Shown here: piece by piece, positions 28,478 through 37,012 of the stretch
Layout of the letters: every line of letters starts with the position of its first letter
Numbering within the stretch: the first letter of the stretch is position 1
Source of the DNA: Amphritea pacifica
GTDB taxonomy: Bacteria > Pseudomonadota > Gammaproteobacteria > Pseudomonadales > Balneatricaceae
DNA: 60,688 nucleotides
Direction: 5' to 3'
Assembly: GCF_016924145.1 (NCBI RefSeq)
Contig: NZ_JAFFZO010000032.1
Span: 1 to 60,688 of the forward strand
The notes under the pieces: generated by a model
Database searches by the model: none
What the model was told of the DNA's origin: nothing
What the model saw: only the letters and a program-made list of their open reading frames with translations
Position numbers and translations under genes: made by a program

Positions 28478-28558
28478 ATGCTCAACGCTATCTGTTCAGC
28501 ACCAATGGTCGTGTCACCGGCATTTACCGTTGCTTATTCGTTCTATCAGGGAGAGTAG
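28478..28558 (+). CDS. 26-residue upstream ORF coupled to the lipid acyltransferase fusion gene
   Basis: An ATG with strong ribosome binding site (GGGAGG 28465-28470, 7 nt upstream) opens a 26-codon frame whose stop (28556-28558) ends one base before the next gene's ATG (28560). The product is hydrophobic and has no recognisable family. Arrangement suggests a leader peptide or translational coupler for the downstream gene. Confidence 0.5.
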   Translation: MLNAICSAPMVVSPAFTVAYSFYQGE

Positions 28559-28559
28559 G

Positions 28560-31500
28560 ATGTCAGCACTTCTTCGCATCAATGGCTTTCTGGCGTTTAT
28601 TGCCATCGCCTTTATCAATGCCTTTGTCGATCTGGGTCATAAGATCATTATTCAGAACACGCTGTTCAAAGCGTATGACGGTGATCTGCAGATCGTTCTG
28701 ACGGCAGTGGTCAATGGACTGATTTTGTTGCCGTTCATTATGTTGTTTACCCCTGCGGGGTTCCTGGCAGATAAATATCCGAAAAACCGGGTGATGAAAT
28801 ATTCCGCCTGGGCTGCGGTTGGCGCAACGCTGCTGATAACCCTGTGCTATTTTCAGGGTTGGTTTATCGCAGCCTTCGCGCTGACCTTTATTCTGGCGCT
28901 GCAAAGTGCCTTCTATTCACCGGCTAAATATGGCTTTATCCGTGAGCTGGTGGGGGAAGAGAATATTACCGAAGGTAACGGCTGGGTTCAGGCGGTGACC
29001 ATGGTCGCGATTCTGTCAGGTATCGCGGTATTTTCGTTGCTGTTTGAGATCCGTGTAAACGGGGCGTTTCAGCTATCACCCGGACAGAGCCTGGAGCTGA
29101 TCGCCCCGTTAGGCTGGTTGCTGGTGATAGGCTCGGTGTTTGAGCTGATACTGGCATACCGGTTGCCGCAAACCCGCGATACTGACCATCAGGTTCACTA
29201 TGACTGGCGGGCCTACCGTAGCGGTAAGACGCTGAGCCGCAATCTCTCGATGATCTACCATAACCAAACCATCTGGCTTTCAATCATTGGGGTGGCGCTG
29301 TTCTGGTCGATTAGTCAGGTGATGCTGGCGGTCTTTCCTGCGGTGGCTGAAAGCCACCATGGTATCCACAACACCTTTATCATCCAGGGGACCATGGCGC
29401 TGGCAGGTGTTGGTATTATGGCCGGTTCGGTGCTGGCCGGACGCTGGTCGCCGCATTATATCAATATTGGCCTGATTCCACTGGGGGCGGCGGGTGTGGC
29501 CGCCGGGCTGGTGTTACTGCCGCAGGCTGCTTCAGTGTTCTGGCAGGGAGTGGTGTTTTTTCTTATCGGCCTGAGCGGTGCGCTGTTGAATGTACCGTTG
29601 CAGGCGCTGATTCAGTTTAACGCTGGTCGGGGTGAGACCGGTAAAGTGCTGGCGGGCAGCAACTTTATTCAGAACATCGCGATGCTGGGTTTTCTGTCAC
29701 TGACGGTACTGTTTGCCTGGGCTGGGATTGATGGCCTCTGGCTGCTCTGGTTGCTTGCACTGTTGGGGGTTGTGGGGGCGTTGTTTGCTATCCGGATGTT
29801 GCCTCAGGCACTGGTGCGGGTGCTGGTGGCTGGTCTGATTAAGCGTAAATACAACCTTCAGGTGCTGGGCTTTGAGAATCTGCCGCGTTCGGGCCAGGGG
29901 GTGTTGTTGCTGGGTAACCATATCAGTTGGCTGGACTGGGCGATGATTCAGATGGCTTGCCCGCGTCATATCCACTTTGTCATGGAACGCTCAATCTACG
30001 AGCGCTGGTACCTGAAATGGTTTTTATCGATGTATCGGGTGATTCCGATCTCCAGTGGTCATAGCCGGGATGCATTGCAGGCGGTTGGCGAGCTGATCAG
30101 CGCTGGACATGTGGTCTGCCTGTTTCCCGAAGGTGCGATCAGTCACACTGGTCAGATTGGCGAGTTTAAAAAGGGTTTTGAACGGGCCTGTGAAGAGGCC
30201 GAAGGGGTGATTGTACCTTTCTATCTGCGTGGATTATGGGGCAGCCGTTTCTCCCGTTCCACTGATAAAATGAAGATGATTCGCCGGGGCGGTCTGAAGC
30301 GTGATGTGATTGTCGCCTATGGCCAGCCGATGCCGGTGAGCAGCAGCGCCTCAGAGGTGAAAAAGAAAGTCGCTGAGCTGTCGATTCATACCTGGGAGCG
30401 ATATACCCAGACTTTTCAGCCGCTGCCACAGAGTTTTATTCGCACGGCAAAAAGTGCCATGTCCGATATGGCGATCAGCGATGTGCAGGGGGAGCCGCTG
30501 AGTTATCGACGCCTGCTGACCGCCGTGGTGCTTTTCAGTCAGCGCTTGAAACAGACGCCTGGGCAGCGTTTGGGTGTGTTGCTGCCAACCTCCAGTGCCG
30601 GTGCGATCGCTAACCTGGCGGGGCTGTTTGCCGGTCGGACACTGGTGAATATCAATTTTACCGCCAGTGAGTCTGCTCAGTTGGCCGCGCTGGAGCAGGG
30701 CGAGGTGGAAACTATTCTCACCGCCCATAAATTTGTCTCTAAACTGAAGGCCCGGGGAGTCAGCACCGAGGCGCTGTTTGAGGGGCGCCAGGTGATTTAC
30801 ATGGAGGACCTGAAGGCGGGCATAGGTAAAGCGGAAGCCCTGGTAACAATGTTTCTGTTGAGTGTGGTGCCCGCTACTCTGTTGCAGGGGTGGCTGGGGG
30901 CAGGTACCAGGGTGGATGATACCGCCGCCATTTTATTCTCCTCCGGTAGTGAAGGTGCACCTAAAGGGGTGATGCTCAGTCACCGGAATATTCTGGCCAA
31001 CCTGCGCCAGATAGCCGATGTGTTGAATGTCCGTGAAGATGATTGCATTATGGCGACGCTGCCACTGTTTCACGCTTTCGGCCTGACAGTGACCACCTTT
31101 ATGCCTTTGATAGAGGGTTTGCCTGTGGTGTGTCATCCAGACCCCACTGATGCTGTGAACATCGGCAAAGGGGTGGCTAAGTACCGGGCAACGATGATCT
31201 GTGCCACCTCCACTTTTCTGCGCCTCTATACGCGCAGTAAAAAACTTCACCCTTTGATGTTTCAATCGATCCGTGTTGCGGTTGCCGGTGCCGAGCGACT
31301 CGATCCTGCGGTGCAGCAGGCGTTCGAAGCCCGTTTCAGAGTGCCGGTTATTGAGGGGTATGGTTCGACTGAAACGACGCCGGTTGCCAGTGTAAATCTG
31401 CCCGACCATCTGTCTGTTGATGGTTGGTTTGTGCAGGTGGGTACCCGTCCTGGTACCGTAGGGCTGGCGCTGCCGGGGTCGACTTTCCGTATCGTCGATC

Positions 31501-32018
31501 CGGTAACTCTTGAGGAGCTGCCAACCGGGGAAGATGGTCTGATTCTGATCGGAGGCACCCAGATTATGAAAGGCTATCTGAATAATCCGGAGAAAACCGC
31601 CGAGGTGATTGTCGAAATGGATGGCCTGCGCTGGTATAAAAGCGGCGATAAAGGCCACCTGGATGATGATGGTTTCCTGACGATTGTTGATCGCTATTCA
31701 CGGTTTGCCAAGCTGGGCGGTGAGATGGTCAGCCTGGGGGCGGTTGAGCAGGAGGTCAGAAAGCATCTTGTGGATGATGAGTCCGCACTGGTGGCCATTA
31801 ATCTGCCGGATGAGCGCAAAGGTGAACAGGTTGTGTTGCTGGTGGATGCAGATATCGATCCGCAAAGTTTCAGAAGTCATCTTGCGAGTCAGGGGGTGCC
31901 GCCGCTGATGCTGCCGGCGAAGGTATTCCGGGTTGCTGAGATCCCATTGCTGGGCAGTGGTAAAACCAACTATCCGGCGGCAAAACTGCTTGCTGAACAA
32001 ATGCTGGCTTCAGGCTAG
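28560..32018 (+). CDS. aas: LplT-Aas type fusion: lysophospholipid transporter / acyltransferase / acyl-ACP synthetase
   Basis: The 1152-residue product joins three modules: an MFS transporter (about residues 1-410) like LplT; a PlsC-type acyltransferase with HxxxxD (NHISWLD, His454-Asp459); and an adenylate-forming acyl-ACP synthetase with P-loop FSSGSEGAPKG (about 793) and the GYGSTE motif. In E. coli the lplT and aas proteins re-import and reacylate lysophosphatidylethanolamine. Fusion of the three parts is known in other proteobacteria. I chose ATG 28560 rather than TTG 28530, because the latter lies inside the upstream small ORF and lacks a ribosome binding site. Confidence 0.93.
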   Translation: MSALLRINGFLAFIAIAFINAFVDLGHKIIIQNTLFKAYDGDLQIVLTAVVNGLILLPFIMLFTPAGFLADKYPKNRVMKYSAWAAVGATLLITLCYFQGWFIAAFALTFILALQSAFYSPAKYGFIRELVGEENITEGNGWVQAVTMVAILSGIAVFSLLFEIRVNGAFQLSPGQSLELIAPLGWLLVIGSVFELILAYRLPQTRDTDHQVHYDWRAYRSGKTLSRNLSMIYHNQTIWLSIIGVALFWSISQVMLAVFPAVAESHHGIHNTFIIQGTMALAGVGIMAGSVLAGRWSPHYINIGLIPLGAAGVAAGLVLLPQAASVFWQGVVFFLIGLSGALLNVPLQALIQFNAGRGETGKVLAGSNFIQNIAMLGFLSLTVLFAWAGIDGLWLLWLLALLGVVGALFAIRMLPQALVRVLVAGLIKRKYNLQVLGFENLPRSGQGVLLLGNHISWLDWAMIQMACPRHIHFVMERSIYERWYLKWFLSMYRVIPISSGHSRDALQAVGELISAGHVVCLFPEGAISHTGQIGEFKKGFERACEEAEGVIVPFYLRGLWGSRFSRSTDKMKMIRRGGLKRDVIVAYGQPMPVSSSASEVKKKVAELSIHTWERYTQTFQPLPQSFIRTAKSAMSDMAISDVQGEPLSYRRLLTAVVLFSQRLKQTPGQRLGVLLPTSSAGAIANLAGLFAGRTLVNINFTASESAQLAALEQGEVETILTAHKFVSKLKARGVSTEALFEGRQVIYMEDLKAGIGKAEALVTMFLLSVVPATLLQGWLGAGTRVDDTAAILFSSGSEGAPKGVMLSHRNILANLRQIADVLNVREDDCIMATLPLFHAFGLTVTTFMPLIEGLPVVCHPDPTDAVNIGKGVAKYRATMICATSTFLRLYTRSKKLHPLMFQSIRVAVAGAERLDPAVQQAFEARFRVPVIEGYGSTETTPVASVNLPDHLSVDGWFVQVGTRPGTVGLALPGSTFRIVDPVTLEELPTGEDGLILIGGTQIMKGYLNNPEKTAEVIVEMDGLRWYKSGDKGHLDDDGFLTIVDRYSRFAKLGGEMVSLGAVEQEVRKHLVDDESALVAINLPDERKGEQVVLLVDADIDPQSFRSHLASQGVPPLMLPAKVFRVAEIPLLGSGKTNYPAAKLLAEQMLASG

Positions 32019-32032
32019 ACTCCTGGATATAC

Positions 32033-32057
32033 ACCGGGCCTTTTCCGGCCCGGTTTT
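32033..32057 (+). terminator. Terminator after the Aas-type gene
   Basis: An 8-bp GC-rich stem (32033-32040 with 32047-32054), loop TTTTCC and four T residues occur 14 bp after the stop. Confidence 0.75.
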
Positions 32058-32190
32058 CCTCCGTTTTATCTCTCTTCAGTTGTTCACTGCTGCCCGGATG
32101 TCGGGCTTTGTTCATTGCTCAACACAAAAAGTGCCGGTACTCCTTTTCATGGGGGCTTCTGTCTATGGGAGCGGCGTTTATTGTATTTAT

Positions 32191-32213
32191 GATATGTTAT
32201 ATTGTAACATGCT
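32191..32213 (+). promoter_or_regulatory. Zur-type operator upstream of the DUF2796 operon
   Basis: ATGTTA-TATTG-TAACAT (32194-32210) is a perfect 6-bp inverted repeat with a 5-nt spacer, within a frame very close to the enterobacterial Zur consensus GAAATGTTATANTATAACATTTC. It lies 33 bp before the ATG of a His-rich DUF2796 protein, so zinc-dependent repression of the operon is the natural inference. Confidence 0.75.
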
Positions 32214-32242
32214 GGCTTTCGTAAATATTGAGGGTTTGACGG

Positions 32243-32839
32243 ATGAAACTGTTGGGTGGAGTATTGCTATTACTGGCGGCGCCGGTTGTAGTCGCTGAGG
32301 GGATTGAGCGCCAGTATGAAAGTCATGAGCACGGTAAAGCAAGCATGATGGTGGTTTTAGAAGGCGGTGAGTTGCAAATTGAGATTAAATCTCCAGCAGC
32401 TAATATTCTTGGGTTTGAGCATGCGCCTGCGGATGAGCAACAGCAGCAGGCACTGGCCTCAGTCCTTGCACAGTTGAAAAAAACCGAGCAGTTATTTGGC
32501 TTTCCAGAAGGTTCTGCCTGTCATACTGCGCTGGCGGACGTTGAAACGACTATGATGGACAGCCATGATGATCATGAAGCGGATCACGACCATGAAGCGG
32601 ATCACGACCATGAGGCAGATCACGATCATGACGCTGGTCATGACCATGATGGAAATAATCACAGCGACTTTATGTTGTCATACCGGTTTCACTGTGGGTC
32701 TCCAGCATTGCTGAAGGGTTTTTCCGTTGAGCTGTTTCAGTATTATCCACAGATGCATCAGCTTCAGGTGCAGTTAATTGGTCCGGCCGGACAGAGCTAT
32801 CAGCAGCTGGATGATGAAAACAGATGGTTAAACTTTTAA
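32243..32839 (+). CDS. zrgA: ZrgA-like periplasmic metal-binding protein (DUF2796)
   Basis: The 198-residue product has a signal peptide (about residues 1-18) and matches the DUF2796 family, with HEHGKASMMVVLEGGELQIEIKSPAANILGFEHAP near the N-terminus. A His/Asp-rich stretch made of four 18-bp repeats (32576-32647) should bind zinc. DUF2796 proteins in Vibrio lead the zinc-regulated zrg transport operon. It follows the Zur box and an ABC ATPase follows it after 3 bp. The symbol is by family analogy; import versus sensing or delivery is not proven here. Confidence 0.82.
   Translation: MKLLGGVLLLLAAPVVVAEGIERQYESHEHGKASMMVVLEGGELQIEIKSPAANILGFEHAPADEQQQQALASVLAQLKKTEQLFGFPEGSACHTALADVETTMMDSHDDHEADHDHEADHDHEADHDHDAGHDHDGNNHSDFMLSYRFHCGSPALLKGFSVELFQYYPQMHQLQVQLIGPAGQSYQQLDDENRWLNF
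32576..32647 (+). repeat. Four 18-bp tandem repeats encoding a His-rich segment
   Basis: Units begin at 32576, 32594, 32612 and 32630. The first two are identical and the others drift. Each encodes six residues of the type E-A-D-H-D-H, so copy number sets the number of potential metal-binding His residues. Confidence 0.8.
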
Positions 32840-32842
32840 CCA

Positions 32843-33556
32843 ATGGATGATATGAAGAACGCTGTTATTGAGCTGGATAAGGTGGTCTTTGGCTGGCCTG
32901 AGGGCCAGCCGGTTCTGGATATTCCTGTGCTGAACATTGCCGCTGCAGAGCGGGTATTTGTCAAAGGACCTTCAGGAAGTGGTAAAAGTACACTGCTCAA
33001 CCTGATTGCTGGCATACATACCCCTTTGCAGGGTCGTGTCTGCGTATTGGGACAGGCCTTGCATAGCCAGGGGAGTGCCTGGCGGGATAATTTCAGAGCT
33101 GATCATATTGGACTGATATTTCAGCAGTTTAACCTGCTGCCTTACCTTTCGGTGCTGGAAAATGTGATGCTGCCCTGTCGTTTTTCGGTGGCGCGCAATG
33201 CACGGGCCACGGAGCGCTATGGATCACTCGAGAACGCTGCGACACAGCTGCTTGAACATCTGGGAATCCCCCGTGATTCGTTGCACCGTCGAGGGGTGAC
33301 ACGGCTCAGTATTGGTCAGCAACAACGGGTTGCTGCTGCCAGAGCATTGATTGGCAGTCCTGAACTGGTGATCGCAGATGAGCCAACCTCTGCTCTGGAC
33401 AGTGATAGCCGCAACGCGTTTCTTGAACTGTTGATTCGTGAATGTGATCTGTCTGAAAGCACCCTGGTGTTTGTTAGTCACGACAGTTCACTGGAAACGC
33501 ATTTCAGCCAGGTTATTTCATTGCGTGATCTTAATCATGCAAAGGAGTTGATGTGA
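32843..33556 (+). CDS. zrgB: ABC transporter ATP-binding protein (LolD/MacB-like, zrg operon)
   Basis: The 237-residue ATPase has Walker A GPSGSGKST (42-50), signature LSIGQQQR and Walker B LVIADEPTSALD. It most resembles the LolD/MacB/FtsE subclass that pairs with FtsX-like permeases. It begins 3 bp after the DUF2796 gene with no clear ribosome binding site, so expression likely depends on translational coupling. An in-frame ATG three codons later is an alternative start. Symbol by analogy only. Confidence 0.88.
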   Translation: MDDMKNAVIELDKVVFGWPEGQPVLDIPVLNIAAAERVFVKGPSGSGKSTLLNLIAGIHTPLQGRVCVLGQALHSQGSAWRDNFRADHIGLIFQQFNLLPYLSVLENVMLPCRFSVARNARATERYGSLENAATQLLEHLGIPRDSLHRRGVTRLSIGQQQRVAAARALIGSPELVIADEPTSALDSDSRNAFLELLIRECDLSESTLVFVSHDSSLETHFSQVISLRDLNHAKELM

Positions 33557-34812
33557 GAGTTGTTTTGATGCTGGCTCTGCGAAGCCTTTATAACCGGCGC
33601 GTGACGGCTATCATGACGATGATCTCTATCGCTGTCAGCGTTGCACTATTGCTCGGCGTCGAAAAAATACGAACGGAAGCGAAGCACAGTTTCAGCTCGA
33701 CTATCTCGGGTACAGATCTGATTATCGGCGCCCGTTCCGGGTCGGTGCAGTTATTGCTCTACTCGGTATTTTGCATAGGTAATGCCACCAATAATATCAG
33801 TTGGAAGAGTTATCAGGAGATCGCCTCTCAGCCTTCCGTGGCATGGACGATTCCCATATCGCTGGGCGACTCTCATCGGGGCTACCGGGTGCTGGGGACC
33901 ACCGGGGACTACTTTAAGTACTACCGCTATGGACGTAAACACCCTCTGGCTTTTCGTGACGGGCATCCGTTTGTTGCGCTGCATGATGTGGTATTGGGGG
34001 CAGAAGTCGCGCAAACACTGGGGTATCAGCTAGGTCAGAAAGTTATCATCAGTCATGGTATTGGCAGTACCAGCTTCAGCAAACACGAGGATCAGCCTTT
34101 TACTGTTGTGGGCATCCTGAAACCGACCGGGACGCCGCTGGATCGGACACTGCATGTGAGTCTTGCGGCGATAGAAGCGATCCATATCGATTGGCAGTCG
34201 GGCACCTATATACCAGGCTCAGGAGGGACAGCACCTCTGGCAGAGCGAAAGCTGGAGCCAAAACAGATTACTGCGATGCTGGTGGGGCTGAAGTCAAAGC
34301 TGTCGACTTTCCAACTGCAGCGATCGGTTAATAACTATCGTAAGGAAGCGTTACAGGCGATTTTGCCAGGCGTAGCGCTTCAGGAGCTCTGGGGGATGTT
34401 GGGGGTGGTTGAAAGTACCCTGTTAGTCATCTCTGGGTTTGTTGTCGCGACGGGACTGTTCGGTATGCTGACGGTATTGATGACCAGTTTGGCTGAGCGT
34501 CGTCGGGAGATGGCGATTTTGCGGTCGGTTGGCGTCAGACCCTGGCAGGTCTGCTTATTATTAGTACTGGAGACCGGCGGTCTGACGCTTGCAGGTATTG
34601 TGTTGGCGATGCTGTTTCTCTACGGTGGTCTGGCGATCTGCATTCCGCTCATTGAGAGCTACCTGGGGCTCTATTTAGAACTGAGCTTACCCGGACTCTA
34701 TGAGTTAAAACTGCTGTTGTTAGTCTTTGTTACCGGCCTTCTGTGTGGTTTGATACCCGGTTATACAGCCTATCGATACAGCCTGGCAGATGGTATGACG
34801 GTGCGTTTGTAA
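33553..34812 (+). CDS. zrgC: FtsX-like ABC transporter permease (zrg operon)
   Basis: The 419-residue permease has a first transmembrane helix at about residues 12-35, a large extracytoplasmic domain and three C-terminal helices (about 285-415), the FtsX/MacB/LolCE topology. It starts at a GTG overlapping the ATPase stop codon, with AGGAG 6 nt upstream. Members of this topology usually move lipoproteins, signals or conformational energy rather than small ions, so a direct zinc-import role would be unusual. Confidence 0.87.
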   Translation: MRVVLMLALRSLYNRRVTAIMTMISIAVSVALLLGVEKIRTEAKHSFSSTISGTDLIIGARSGSVQLLLYSVFCIGNATNNISWKSYQEIASQPSVAWTIPISLGDSHRGYRVLGTTGDYFKYYRYGRKHPLAFRDGHPFVALHDVVLGAEVAQTLGYQLGQKVIISHGIGSTSFSKHEDQPFTVVGILKPTGTPLDRTLHVSLAAIEAIHIDWQSGTYIPGSGGTAPLAERKLEPKQITAMLVGLKSKLSTFQLQRSVNNYRKEALQAILPGVALQELWGMLGVVESTLLVISGFVVATGLFGMLTVLMTSLAERRREMAILRSVGVRPWQVCLLLVLETGGLTLAGIVLAMLFLYGGLAICIPLIESYLGLYLELSLPGLYELKLLLLVFVTGLLCGLIPGYTAYRYSLADGMTVRL

Positions 34813-34828
34813 CTGAGTGAGATGATAA

Positions 34829-35365
34829 ATGTTAGCTAGACTGGTTGTTTTGGTGTGTATTCTGGTGGCTGCCTGTCTCGCCCCGGTGCGGGGTGAAACG
34901 GTTCAGGGGGAGACGGTTGAGAAGATCGACTGGGATCTGTTGATGCCAGAAGATTACTCGCCGCTGGCTGTTTTTGATACCAGTCAGTTCTCATCACTGG
35001 ATGATTATGACCCTATGGCTGAAATAAAACTCAAAGCGATGATGGAAGCGCTGAGTTCTGCGCCGGTTGTTAAGGAGATGGATGGTAAGATGATCCGTAT
35101 CCCCGGGTTTGTTGTGCCGCTGGTGGAGGAGGGGCAGAGTGTCACTGAGTTCTTTCTGGTACCCTATTTTGGCGCTTGTATTCATGTCCCGCCACCGCCT
35201 TCGAATCAGATTATTCATGTGACCTTTGAGCCGGGCGTTAATGTAGAGAACCTTTACGATGCTATCTGGGTTGTAGGTAAGCTCAGTGTTGAAACCACCA
35301 TTCATCAGATGGGAACCTCAGGATATACGATGGATGCCTTTAAGATTGAAGCCTATAAAGAGTAA
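34829..35365 (+). CDS. zrgD: DUF3299 domain-containing exported protein (zrg operon)
   Basis: The 178-residue product has a signal peptide (about residues 1-22) and the DUF3299 hallmarks RIPGFVVPLVEE, EFFLVPYFGACIHVPPPPSNQ and TAYTMDAFKIEAYKE-like ending. The Cys-His pair in the CIHVPPPP block could be a metal site. It is 16 bp after the permease gene. The function is unknown, but the family is repeatedly found next to such ABC pairs and DUF2796 proteins. Confidence 0.85.
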   Translation: MLARLVVLVCILVAACLAPVRGETVQGETVEKIDWDLLMPEDYSPLAVFDTSQFSSLDDYDPMAEIKLKAMMEALSSAPVVKEMDGKMIRIPGFVVPLVEEGQSVTEFFLVPYFGACIHVPPPPSNQIIHVTFEPGVNVENLYDAIWVVGKLSVETTIHQMGTSGYTMDAFKIEAYKE

Positions 35366-35512
35366 GCAACAGAGCTGAAATTGTGGCACCATGCTGTGCA
35401 TCGGGTTTCTGCTCGTGGAACTTTTCCGCCGCTTCATGCATAATACCTGACTAATATGGTTGGTTAATAGTATCTATATGCATAGCAAAGCCACAGGCTA
35501 AGGTGTTATTTG

Positions 35513-36325
35513 ATGCAAAATATAAAGAATATTGTTGCTGTCGCTTCCGGTAAAGGGGGCGTGGGTAAATCGACAACGACGGTGAATCTGGCATTGGCGA
35601 TGGCTGCTGAAGGCTACCGTGTCGGTATTCTCGATGCGGATATCTATGGCCCGAGTATGGGTACGATGCTGGGGGTTGCGCCGACAACCCGGCCGGAGCC
35701 AGCGGGTGAAAACGCGATGAAGCCGGTCAGGGCGCATGGTCTGGAGGTGATGTCTATTGCCTTTCTGATTGATGATGCACAACCGATGGTATGGCGCGGG
35801 CCGATGGCCAGTGGTGCTTTGCAGCAGCTGCTGACACAGACCGAATGGGGCGATCTGGATTTTCTGTTTGTCGATATGCCGCCGGGCACCGGGGATATCC
35901 AGCTGACTATCTCGCAGAAGGTACCGGTCAGTGGCGCCGTGATTGTAACAACACCCCAGGATATTGCGCTTCTGGATGCCCGCAAGGGGATTGAGATGTT
36001 TCGTAAGGTCGATATTCCGGTTCTGGGAATTGTCGAAAATATGAGTGTACATATCTGCAGTGAATGCGGTCATGCCGAAGCGATCTTTGGTAGTGGCGGT
36101 GGTTTAGATCTGTCCCGTGCTTATGACGCGCCGTTGCTGGGGCAGTTGCCACTAAAAATGTCTATCCGAGAGGCCGTTGATGGGGGTAAGCCTACTCTGG
36201 TTGCCGATCCTCAGGGCCCGGAGTCACTGATCTATCGTTCTACGGCCCGTCAGGTAGTTGAAGCACTGCAAAACCGGAGTGGCGTACAGCAGTCGATGCC
36301 GAATATCTCGATCAGTCAGGACTGA
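35513..36325 (+). CDS. apbC: Iron-sulfur cluster carrier ATPase ApbC/Mrp (short form)
   Basis: The 270-residue P-loop ATPase has the deviant Walker A GKGGVGKST (13-21) and the cluster-binding CxxC (Cys182, Cys185). It begins directly with the ATPase domain and lacks the N-terminal MIP18-like domain of the long E. coli-type protein (about 370 residues), a known short variant. I chose ATG 35513; a TTG one codon earlier has no advantage. An intrinsic terminator separates it from dcd. Confidence 0.93.
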   Translation: MQNIKNIVAVASGKGGVGKSTTTVNLALAMAAEGYRVGILDADIYGPSMGTMLGVAPTTRPEPAGENAMKPVRAHGLEVMSIAFLIDDAQPMVWRGPMASGALQQLLTQTEWGDLDFLFVDMPPGTGDIQLTISQKVPVSGAVIVTTPQDIALLDARKGIEMFRKVDIPVLGIVENMSVHICSECGHAEAIFGSGGGLDLSRAYDAPLLGQLPLKMSIREAVDGGKPTLVADPQGPESLIYRSTARQVVEALQNRSGVQQSMPNISISQD

Positions 36326-36353
36326 TTCGGCAGCAACCCTGTATCAGTCACCG

Positions 36354-36388
36354 ACCGCATTTTTTTTCTGAAAATGCGGTTTTTTTTT
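36354..36388 (+). terminator. Terminator between apbC and dcd
   Basis: A 10-bp stem (36354-36363 with 36371-36380), seven-base loop and a long T run follow the apbC stop by 29 bp. Confidence 0.88.
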
Positions 36389-36399
36389 AGCAAAAACGA

Positions 36400-36418
36400 T
36401 ATTATGTGCGGCCGCACA
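36400..36418 (+). promoter_or_regulatory. Candidate dcd -10 box and 14-bp palindrome
   Basis: TATTAT at 36400-36405 adjoins TGTGCGGCCGCACA (36405-36418), a perfect palindrome that would straddle the transcription start, 28 bp before the dcd ATG. It could be an operator or a 5' leader hairpin. No regulator is evident. Confidence 0.35.
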
Positions 36419-36445
36419 AAATAACAGAGAACTGGAACTGAAAAG

Positions 36446-37012
36446 ATGGGTATCAAATCAGACAGCTGGATTCGCCGCACTTCAATTGAACAGCGCATGA
36501 TCGAACCGTTTGAACCGGGTCAGGTACGTCGTCGGGGTGACGATCGGCTGATCTCCTATGGTACATCCAGTTATGGTTACGATGTTCGTTGTGCCGATGA
36601 ATTTAAAATTTTCACTAACATCAACTCATCTATTGTCGATCCAAAGAACTTCGATGATGGTAGTTTTGTTGATGTGAAGTCTGATGTTTGTATCATTCCG
36701 CCCAACTCATTTGCGCTGGCGCGCACGGTTGAGTATTTTCGCATTCCCCGCGATGTGCTGACGATCTGTCTGGGCAAGAGCACCTATGCCCGCTGCGGTA
36801 TTATCGTTAACGTCACACCGCTTGAGCCTGAGTGGGAGGGGCATGTAACACTGGAGTTTTCCAATACGACGCCGCTGCCGGCGAAGATTTACGCCAATGA
36901 GGGGGTTGCTCAGATGCTGTTTCTGGGAGCTGATGAGGTGTGTGAGACCTCATACAGAGACCGTGATGGTAAATATCAGGGGCAGACAGGAGTGGTTGTT
37001 CCCCGTACATGA
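36446..37012 (+). CDS. dcd: dCTP deaminase
   Basis: Dcd deaminates dCTP to dUTP for thymidylate synthesis. The 188-residue product has the family motifs [47 protein letters not shown] (with the catalytic Glu) and NEGVAQMLF. It overlaps the start of the next gene by four bases (ATGA). Typical length. Confidence 0.97.
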   Translation: MGIKSDSWIRRTSIEQRMIEPFEPGQVRRRGDDRLISYGTSSYGYDVRCADEFKIFTNINSSIVDPKNFDDGSFVDVKSDVCIIPPNSFALARTVEYFRIPRDVLTICLGKSTYARCGIIVNVTPLEPEWEGHVTLEFSNTTPLPAKIYANEGVAQMLFLGADEVCETSYRDRDGKYQGQTGVVVPRT

